DNA of 64,000 nt from the NCBI GenBank assembly GCA_946811695.1, contig OX328124.1, positions 95,015,535-95,079,534 on the forward strand, written 5' to 3'. Positions 57,294 to 64,000 of this stretch are shown here, piece by piece. Source of the DNA: Gonocerus acuteangulatus (lineage: Eukaryota; Arthropoda; Insecta; Hemiptera; Coreidae). A program made the position numbers and the translations under genes. Under the pieces are notes generated by a model that saw only the letters and a list, made by a program, of their open reading frames with translations, ran no database searches and was not told where the DNA came from. Numbering within the stretch: position 1 is the stretch's first letter; every line of letters starts with the position of its first letter.

Positions 57294-57595
57294 AAGCTTT
57301 CTCTCTTTTTTCTCCCGAAATGATTCAACACAGTCAAACGCCGAACGGGCACAGTGGAACAGAAAAAAACTGTTCTTACAGGTCATGGTCCAAGTTCGAT
57401 TTTAAAATGTATTTCTACAACGATTTGTATTATTATTGTCTCGATACTTCAGGACTAAAATTGATTTCGAAGGTAAGAGATTTTCTACGTGTATTGATTC
57501 TTTATTTTACATATTTATTTTCAGATCTAAGCAAGGAAGTACAAATAACGGCCGGTAGGCCAAAATTAATAATTTTATGTCAGATTGAACCTCCC
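57294..57595. other. gene-less stretch with an open plus frame
   Basis: The 156-codon plus frame 57140-57610 is half palindrome and half unassigned (NGHSGTEKNCSYRSWSKFDF). No motif recognised; not called as a gene. Confidence 0.35.
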
Positions 57596-57990
57596 TCCCC
57601 CCCCCCCTAAAGAACCGATTTAGCTTGTTTCTACAACACATCTTTCTCTTTAGATTGTCATGACTTATACTGAATCCTTTGCAATATAACATTACGGCCG
57701 TTATGGGCAAATTAGAACTTGAGTCCGGCGTAAACCCCTCCTTCTGATTAACCGATTTACTATATTGCTACAACAGATCTCTCTCTTTAGATGAACACAA
57801 CGAATACTAAGCTTTGTTGCAATGGAACAACAATTACTGTCGGTATGGACAATTAACTACTTTGGGTTCGAAGATAACCCCCCTCCAGCTGGACCGATTT
57901 TGCTGGGTAACAAACTCGCTCTAACGTTTGCTAGGGGAATACTATATAACAAATTTCGTGACAAAAAACTAAGGCTGCTATCGTGTTAAC
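57596..57990 (-). mobile_element. family B fragment with tandem units, minus orientation
   Basis: On minus, GTTAACACGATAGCAGCC is followed by three G-rich units (G-runs near 57880, 57740 and 57605) with AAATCGGT, TTTACGCCGGACTC and GTATTCGTTGTG. It ends at the (G)n at 57598-57607. No right terminus. Confidence 0.7.
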
Positions 57991-58260
57991 AGGCGGACAT
58001 ATCGTCGATACAAATGCAAAGTATCGAATGTGAAAAAACGCATTTTTCATTTTAAATCTTTACTGATTGCTGTTGGATTGATGGATGGCAAACTCTCGAA
58101 TCTAAGTTCACACAGTGAAAGGAGGATGTAACCACTGTCAAAAGGTCGAATCTACCTACTATTTGACTGCCCAAAAGCTAAGTAATAAATAAAAGTATTT
58201 TCACTCTTCAAAGTGGCGATTTTCACATTCGTTAGTTTGCATTTGTATCGACGATATATA

Positions 58261-58321
<61 letters not shown>

Positions 58322-58333
58322 CCTGTTATATAT
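57987..58333. repeat. inverted repeat with (TA)n grown in only one arm
   Basis: The left arm 57987-58020 (TAACAGGCGGACATATCGTC, then GATACAAATGCAAA) pairs with the right arm, where TTTGCATTTGTATCGACGAT is followed by about 60 bases of TA and then ATATCCGCCTGTTA. The unexpanded partner has only ACATAT at that point. Adjacent GAATGTGAAAA/TTTTCACATTC also pairs. Confidence 0.8.
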
Positions 58334-58351
58334 ATAAACACACATGTATGT

Positions 58352-58357
<6 letters not shown>

Positions 58358-58404
<47 letters not shown>
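58358..58404. repeat. (TA)n microsatellite beside the palindromic MITE
   Basis: About 22 TA units ending at TATTTTCCAC, the left edge of the next element. Confidence 0.95.
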
Positions 58405-58406
<2 letters not shown>

Positions 58407-58845
58407 CCACTTTTTCTTGTTTGTTTTTCTGGCAGGGGGTCGATAAAGCAGTACACTCTTTGTTCACATTAACTGCTTTATTTGTTATGCTTCACCCGAC
58501 ATGTTTCGTGCCTTTTCGCACCTCTTCAGGGGCTTTCCTATGTAACAATATTTTTTGTAAATCCTAAACTTTAAATTGCTTACACTAATACACATATCCT
58601 GTCCCTAAATAATTTGTCCCTAATAATTATTTAGGGACAGGATATGTGTATTAGTGTAAGCAATTTAAAGTTTAGGATTTACAAAAAATATTGTTACATA
58701 GGAAAGCCCCTGAAGAGGTGCGAAAAGGCACGAAACATGTCGGGCGAAACATAACAAATAAAGCAGTTAATGTGAACAAAGAGTGTACTGCTTTATCGAC
58801 CCCCTGCCAGAAAAACAAACAAGAAAAAGTGGAAAATATATATCG
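58405..58845. mobile_element. near-perfect 440-bp palindrome (fold-back MITE)
   Basis: The left arm starts TTTTCCACTTTTTCTTGTTT and the right arm ends with its complement at 58838. The centre is near 58621. The arms of about 215 bp are almost identical, including GACATGTTTCGTGCC, TTTTCGCACCTCTTCAGGGG, CTATGTAACAATATTTTTTG and TAATACACATATCCTGTCCC. Its relative at 31838-32220 shares the outer 140 bp of each arm but has a different centre. High arm identity implies recent formation or gene conversion. Confidence 0.9.
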
Positions 58846-58862
58846 GGTCATCTTTCACAAGA

Positions 58863-58921
<59 letters not shown>

Positions 58922-58980
58922 TTTCTTTAATGAGTGCAACCTCAATAACTGCATTCCATTGGAAAGTGATAAAATATATA
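58846..58980. mobile_element. edge of fold-back MITE, (TA)n and family B left-end piece
   Basis: CGGGTCATCTTTCACAAGAA and TTAATATATA are shared with the left edge of 31838-32220. The (TA)n runs at about 58867-58917. TTTCTTTAATGAGTGCAACC and TCAATAACTGCATTCC then match the family B left end in minus orientation. Confidence 0.6.
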
Positions 58981-60255
58981 ATCATTATTAGTTCTGAACT
59001 TTACTTAATCTTTGAAAATATTAGTACATTTCATACACGGAGAATTAAAAAAAAAAATGTCTAAGAGAGGGGATCAAAACCATTTGAAAGCTTATTAAAA
59101 TTAATAAATAAAAATAAGTAATTTTAGTTTTACAATAGTTCTACATTAAATTTCTGTAAAAATACAGAAATAATTTGAAAGAAGAAATAAAACGAAAATA
59201 ATTATTTCTGGGGAGAATGAATTAGATAGCAGAAATAGAGATAAGGAAAATTTATAGAAATCGGCAACTGCATAAATAGGTGAGATGGCTCAGCTGTTTA
59301 CATGGCAGTTCTGGGTCAGTGTATCAGGGTTTTGAAGAGCCACGTTTTGGGATCTGTCAGAAAAGTATTTGTGCTACAAGAGTGGCGCAATATGTAATTA
59401 CTCTTGGTGAAATTATATTCTGTGGGGTAAAATGAGGGTTCTGTTCTTCTGCTGCTCATACACTTCATTTTTCGTTTCTGAGTCCTTTTTTTTTGGGGGG
59501 GGGGGGGAAGTAAAAAGTGCACTTTAAGTTTAAAGTATTCTGTATGGACAGAATAAAATGTCACATTTTACAATAATAACATTGGTTTGCGTGAAAAAAA
59601 AAGGATTTTTGAACAGCTGTATATAATCTTTAAGTTAAATTTATCTTTTGGCGTGCTGAATCCAAAGATTACAGCAATTTTTGTCCATCATGTAATAACA
59701 ATATGAGGGGTGGACACAAACAAAAAAACCCTAATAAATGTAGAAAAAAACACATTATTTTTATTATGTGTATACGTTATTCAACACAAAATGCTTAAAC
59801 AATTCAATCAACCATGGCTTGTTACGATATAAGTTTAGGCATTCTCACGCTAGTCCTTCTTGAATCCACACCTGATGAACCTCCAACATTTAAAAATTTC
59901 TCCCAATGAGTTACGCACCTAATTCTTTCAAGATAACTAAAAAAAGACATTTTAAGTCATTTTTCGGTGGCAAGAAAACCTGGTGTTTGCTTAGAGCGAA
60001 TGTTGAGCTGGCGGGGAGTCATTTACGCTAAGGATACTGTCAGTTTCCAGTTTTGGTGCATTATACTTCCTTCTCTTTGAAATTTTATTTTATATTTCTA
60101 ACGAATGATCAAACGCTACCAATAATTAATTCTATTTATTTACTAATGGCACTAGGGATATCAACGGAACCCTTCTAAGATGATTTACATCATTCAGTCG
60201 ATAAGCAATATTTTCGCGGTAAAAGTGCAATCTGTTCCACTGCGCCATGGCGGGA
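58981..60255. other. gene-less stretch upstream of the phosphate-transporter locus
   Basis: A G11-12 run lies at about 59497-59508. No coding exon, repeat family or conserved element is recognised. Confidence 0.4.
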
Positions 60256-60259
60256 AGCA

Positions 60260-60700
60260 GGAAAAGTGCTAAAAGGAGGACAACGTCGCCCCCTAACAGT
60301 ACTGAATCGTATCTTACTGACTAATACTATGTACAACTTAACGTCTAATGTTGTAGGGTACAGACGAGTTCAGTGAAAGATAGACTGTTGGTGACCCCGG
60401 CCCTCCCAGGTCTCTGACAGAGGCTGGGGATATATATACCTCTCTCTACTGCAGTCAGTACTAGCGAGAGTCTACGCACTTTGCAAGGGAATTAGATCAG
60501 TAATATTATATATTTTGGCAAAAATGAGGACAATAACTCCCCCCAAACAGTCCCATCTCGTATCTTACCGTCTAAAACCGTGTCCAACCTATTCTAGAAT
60601 ATCTTAACTCTGCACGAGAGTGATTATATTGACTCTTGGAGACTCCGGCTTTCTCAGCTGTCGTTTCTCACTCCACTGCCGCCAATACTAGAATTTCATT
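60260..60700 (+). repeat. diverged direct duplication of about 250 bp around the putative promoter
   Basis: GAGGACAACGTCGCCCCCTA with TCGTATCTTACTGACTAA (about 60278-60325) recurs as GAGGACAATAACTCCCCCCA with TCGTATCTTACCGTCTAA (60526-60575). Downstream words also pair: CTCTACTGCAG...AATACTAG versus CTCCACTGCCG...AATACTAG. Only the left copy keeps the TATA-plus-initiator arrangement. Confidence 0.55.
60429..60460 (+). promoter_or_regulatory. candidate core promoter: TATA box plus TCAGT initiator
   Basis: TATATATA at 60431-60438 is followed by the arthropod initiator TCAGT at 60455-60459. The A at 60457 lies 26 bases after the start of the TATA box, the normal spacing. It lies 0.7 kb upstream of the candidate 5' UTR exon of the phosphate transporter on the same strand. 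No downstream promoter element is seen at +28. In DNA this rich in TA, a chance match is possible. Confidence 0.4.
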
Positions 60701-61131
60701 CAAATTGTCCAGAACGGTTGTAACAAAAATAAGGCCTGCATTCTAAAATAATTGACCAAAGCGGTACACATTTATTTAACAAAATAATAAATTGTTATTT
60801 ATTGTTTGTATAGATTTGAAGGGTGCATTGATTATTGGGCACCCAACGAGAGGAAGGAATATTGTTATCTTCAAATTTTTAGAGTGGACCTTTGTAATAA
60901 TAGCGCTCTCATTTATAAAATAATAATTAATCTTTCAAATTATAGGATAGTTATGGAATAATTTCAAATGTATTGTCATCGAATGGAACATTTTGGGAAA
61001 TTTGTTTTGAAATCCTTGCAAACATTATAAATTGTGAAAATTAATCTTGTTTGAATCTTTCATAGCTTAGTTAAATATACTGATTCTTGGAATTTTAATT
61101 TATGCTAATTTGTTATTTTTTTCTTGTTTCA

Positions 61132-61606
61132 GATAATCAGCTGCTTTTTGTTCTTCGGACTAAAGCTGACTCTCCACTCACCAGATGGCAGCAGGGAGGA
61201 CGCACCACTCCGTGCAAGCGCACGTCAAGAAGAGACAGCTTACTGACTTTTAACACACGCCGTTGTCTTTTGTTGATTTTATAAATTAATTTTAGTTTTT
61301 TACGAACCTCTATTTATTTTTTTAATTGAAAAGAAGAAAGTAATAAAAGAGATTATTTTAATTAAGAATATATATTTAAAAGAAAAGCGAACAAATCTAT
61401 AAGTGGAAAACATAATCTTTGATATATTTTTGTACTACTAAGGGCTGTGATAGTTTTAGATTATGAGTGCGCACACATGAAACGGGAATTATGTTTTTAT
61501 TTATTTAGTTACTTTTGATTTTATGATTTAACAATTATTATTTTCCAAAACGAATTTTCGGTGAAAGATATTTACTTGGTTTTTGGGACTTAAATCTTGC
61601 ACCGAG
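61132..61606 (+). other. candidate 5' UTR exon segment of the PiT gene
   Basis: A strong acceptor TTTTTTTCTTGTTTCAG ends at 61131. From there no good donor intervenes before the ATG at 61607, so one exon may carry 475 bases of leader plus the first coding exon. It contains several upstream ATGs, which is a caution: either transcription starts closer to the ATG or there is another splice. The first 150 bases are GC-richer than their surroundings. Confidence 0.45.
61179..61195 (+). promoter_or_regulatory. CTCF-like motif in the leader
   Basis: CACCAGATGGCAGCAGG matches the core of the animal CTCF site (CCAC-AGRKGGCRS type) well. It lies in the GC-richer start of the candidate 5' UTR exon. A single motif match by eye; function is not shown. 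Confidence 0.3.
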
Positions 61607-61799
61607 ATGGAACCGTACGCCGCAGAAACTGTTTGGCTTGTCGTGTTGAGCTTTCTGGTAGCGTTCATGCTTGCCTTCGGGATCGGCGCGAACGACGTAG
61701 CGAATTCTTTCGGAACTTCTGTTGGATCCAAGGTACTTTCAGTGAAAGGAGCATGCATATTAGCGACAGTCTTCGAAATGGCAGGAGCTATTCTCATTG
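61607..61799 (+). CDS. sodium-dependent phosphate transporter (PiT/SLC20 family), first coding exon
   Basis: The 64 complete codons encode the start of a PiT-type sodium-phosphate symporter, a plasma-membrane protein that imports inorganic phosphate. The N-terminal MEPYAAETVW is followed by a first membrane helix (about residues 9-28). The family signature GANDVANSFGTSVGSK (27-42) comes next, then VLSVKGACILATVFEMAGAI (43-62), where a second helix begins. The ATG has a G at -3 and +4. The exon ends in phase 1 at ATTG|GTAAGA. The remaining helices and the second signature copy lie beyond the window. Its closest named relatives would be animal SLC20A1/SLC20A2 and their insect orthologues; one-to-one orthology is not decided here. 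Confidence 0.92.
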
Positions 61800-61875
61800 G
61801 TAAGAATTTATTAACTATTTTCTTTGTCTTTAGAGTTTGTAGAGAGTTATTATTTTTGTTATTTTGTTCTTATCA

Positions 61876-61912
<37 letters not shown>

Positions 61913-64000
61913 AAGGTTCACTTTTACAGTCACAAATGAAAAAATCCTACACACATAGACACTGTCCTACAGTTTCTACGCAATGCACACCTATACCAAC
62001 ACATTTAACAGAAGCATACATACAGGATGATTTTTTGATTTTTAAATTTTATATGTACATATGAAGGCGAAAAACAATAGTTAGTTTTTTTTTTTTTTTT
62101 TTTTTTTATACTTTATATTTGTTCTAGTTATTAATTTTAATTTCTGTAATTTTTTTCTGTTTCCTTTTTAAAATTTGATAGTGTGTTGTTTCGATTTTTG
62201 TTGCAATTTTACATTTCGTGTTTTTTACTAAAAAGTTTATTTAAAATCTGGTTTAACAGAGTAAATCGTCTGAGTAGCGGGCTCTGAAAAATTAAATAAA
62301 TAAATAAAATAAATGAAAAAATGGCTGAAAACTATCAATAATTGTTTGCTCCTAAAAAATCACTTTCTAAAACATGTCAACATCAGTGTCCTGCAGTAAA
62401 ACGTAAATCAGGAAAATACTGAATATCTACTTCAAAAATTAAGTCTGCCTCGCAGTAACTTAGCCTGTTCTCAAATAACGCTTGACCATGATGTGATTTG
62501 GAAGGCTTAGAACATAAATTATTTCCATTTTACACTCAAATGTTTTTCTATTCTTACTAAAAACTATATAAATTAATTTTTTGGTCATAACAATTTGTAT
62601 ACTTGCTGGAATGAGACCTCAGAGAAAATCAGACTTTCGGTACAGAATGTACCTTAATGCACCTGAAGCGACGTCTATGTTAGAGGGACATAACACACTC
62701 CTTCTGATGCCAATTCTTCATAGTTATATTGACAAGCTCATGTGACTTCTAAAAGCATTTAAAAAATTGCTTAACACTTCCGAAATTTCAAAAACTATTT
62801 TCTTCTACTGAAATTCCAATCGAAATTTACTTGTGAACCAATACTGTTTTTCTATTCTGCATCTGAGTGTCTGGTGATGCCACTTTACTTGTTACCGTGT
62901 CCTAGCATGCAGATGGGGGAAAGATAGAACATTTTTGTGAGTTCTAACTTGTTGTAGATGTAGAAAAACAAAGTCAACGACCTTACCCCAACTTTAATTT
63001 TCTGTGATATTACCATCGTACCGTGTGACATACAATAGGAATTATGCCGACTATACGAAACTATCCAACTCGCTCTCCATGAACTTGAGTCCACGATGTA
63101 AACTACACACGAACTAACACAAACTCAACAATAACTTCTTCATGTTTGCCGATTAATTCTACAAAATGACCCAAATGAAAAAGGATTCCTGATTTAGACC
63201 CGATCTAGAGAGTTAGGCTTTTATAAACAAGGAAATCTTCCTTAATATTAAATACTACAACTGAATTAAATTGCCAATATTTACTACTTTATTCGGCCAT
63301 TCACATTGCATTCAAATAATATGTAAATAAAAGTGAATGTATAAAAAATAATTGGATATTTGTGGGAAGAAGCGCCGACTCATTGCATAATTTCCCCCTG
63401 AGTGCCCGGTGTCGGAGCTTGGGGATTCATTTGCACATTTCGCCCCTTAGGAATCACAAGTAGACCCCCGCAAGTTCCAGCAAGGGAAATGCAGAATCGC
63501 ATATTTTGAGGGACATACGATTTTACTTGACCAGGGAAGTGACTTGTCAAAGATGGTCAAGTATGGCCTGCCAAGTTTTGATCTTAATTTCTTTTGTCTC
63601 TACCCTTACTTAGCCAAGGATGGCCAGCCATTTTTGAGGATTATTTAGGTTCTATTGAGTCATGTTTGCCTCTCTTGGTTTCTGTATCAAGACAGCCACC
63701 GGACAGATAGATTAACTATTTCCATTTTTTATAGTAGTCCAAGTTTTAAGTTTTTTTTTCGACGTTATTATGTATATAATAATAGAACAGTGTGAATATT
63801 TGATAATTACTTAATTCTGAACTCGATTCTGTTCATTTTTTTCATTCATTGTGTAAAAGAAATTGTTCCTCCAAATTTCGAGTTTAAAGATTGCTATTAA
63901 ATTGATTTCCCCACATTATGAAAAAATAAAGAAAATAGAATTAAACGCAATGGTAAAATACTCCCAACATCAATTTTGAGCGTTGAATACATCCGGTTCC
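61800..64000 (+). other. first coding intron of the PiT gene (continues past the window)
   Basis: It begins GTAAGAATT. It holds a poly(A) tract at 61879-61909, a poly(T) tract at 62086-62107, and a LINE-like (AAATA)n tail at 62285-62317. A more mixed block at 63370-63640 has GATGGTCAAGTATGGCC and AAGGATGGCCAGCC. No second exon with PiT sequence is seen, so the intron exceeds 2.2 kb. Confidence 0.7.
62222..62317 (+). mobile_element. LINE-like 3' tail in the intron
   Basis: GAGTAAATCGTCTGAGTAGC, GGGCTCTG and (AAATA)n form the short-stem-plus-tail end seen in other LINE tips of this window, but with its own sequence. The left border is undefined. Confidence 0.4.

Noticed and set aside
57140..57610. 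156-codon plus-strand frame, the longest in the window
   Set aside because: Its first third is the arm of an inverted LINE duplication and the last part runs into a poly(C) tract of family B; no domain seen.
58201..58467. Several Tyr-Ile repeat proteins across (TA)n arrays here and at many other sites
   Set aside because: TA arrays are open in all frames; no conserved flanking coding sequence exists.

Overview
This is eukaryotic nuclear DNA, most likely from an arthropod and probably an insect. It is AT-rich and almost gene-free. The contents are tRNA- and 5S-derived SINEs, decayed non-LTR retrotransposons (LINEs), fold-back MITEs and very many (TA)n arrays. No bacterial operon, rRNA operon, CRISPR array or intact transposase gene is visible.

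The only host gene I can name lies at the right end. The exon at 61607-61799 (+) starts the coding sequence of a PiT/SLC20-type sodium-phosphate symporter. It contains the family signature GANDVANSFGTSVGSK and ends at a good GTAAG donor, so the rest of the gene lies beyond the window. A candidate 5' UTR exon starts at 61132. A TATA box plus arthropod-type TCAGT initiator at 60431-60459 is a plausible core promoter for it.

The left 60 kb is a graveyard of transposable elements. Two families of 0.5-1.7 kb non-coding elements dominate. Family A has copies or pieces at about 2.0-3.1, 3.87-5.36, 9.4-10.5, 19.2-20.7, 34.0-35.4, 43.0-44.7 and 51.4-52.8 kb, plus fragments. Family B lies at 15.8-17.3 and 48.8-49.4 kb, plus fragments at 7.4, 53.8, 57.6 and 58.9 kb. 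Each family has a 12-13 bp subterminal inverted repeat and a hairpin beside the left one. A (TA)n array sits at a fixed internal point followed by a GTCTGTT-like motif. The right end carries a small GCAG-N3-CTGC hairpin and a T-run. This is the layout known for Helentron-derived, DINE/mini-me type elements, but assignment to that group is inference.

Between and inside these are: a hAT-type MITE with a perfect 8-bp target duplication (14256-14699); a TTAA-flanked element (45511-46376); a TAA-flanked palindromic MITE nested in a SINE (32865-33504); long near-perfect palindromes (7902-9013, 58405-58845 and others); two SINE families with tRNA-like heads; two 5S rRNA-like stretches; and LINE fragments recognisable from reverse transcriptase, RNase H or C-terminal zinc-finger motifs. 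Several LINE tips carry clear target-site duplications. Tandem repeats of 77, 115, about 145, about 123, 89 and 22 bp add further structure. A few short open reading frames with coding-like composition remain unidentified.
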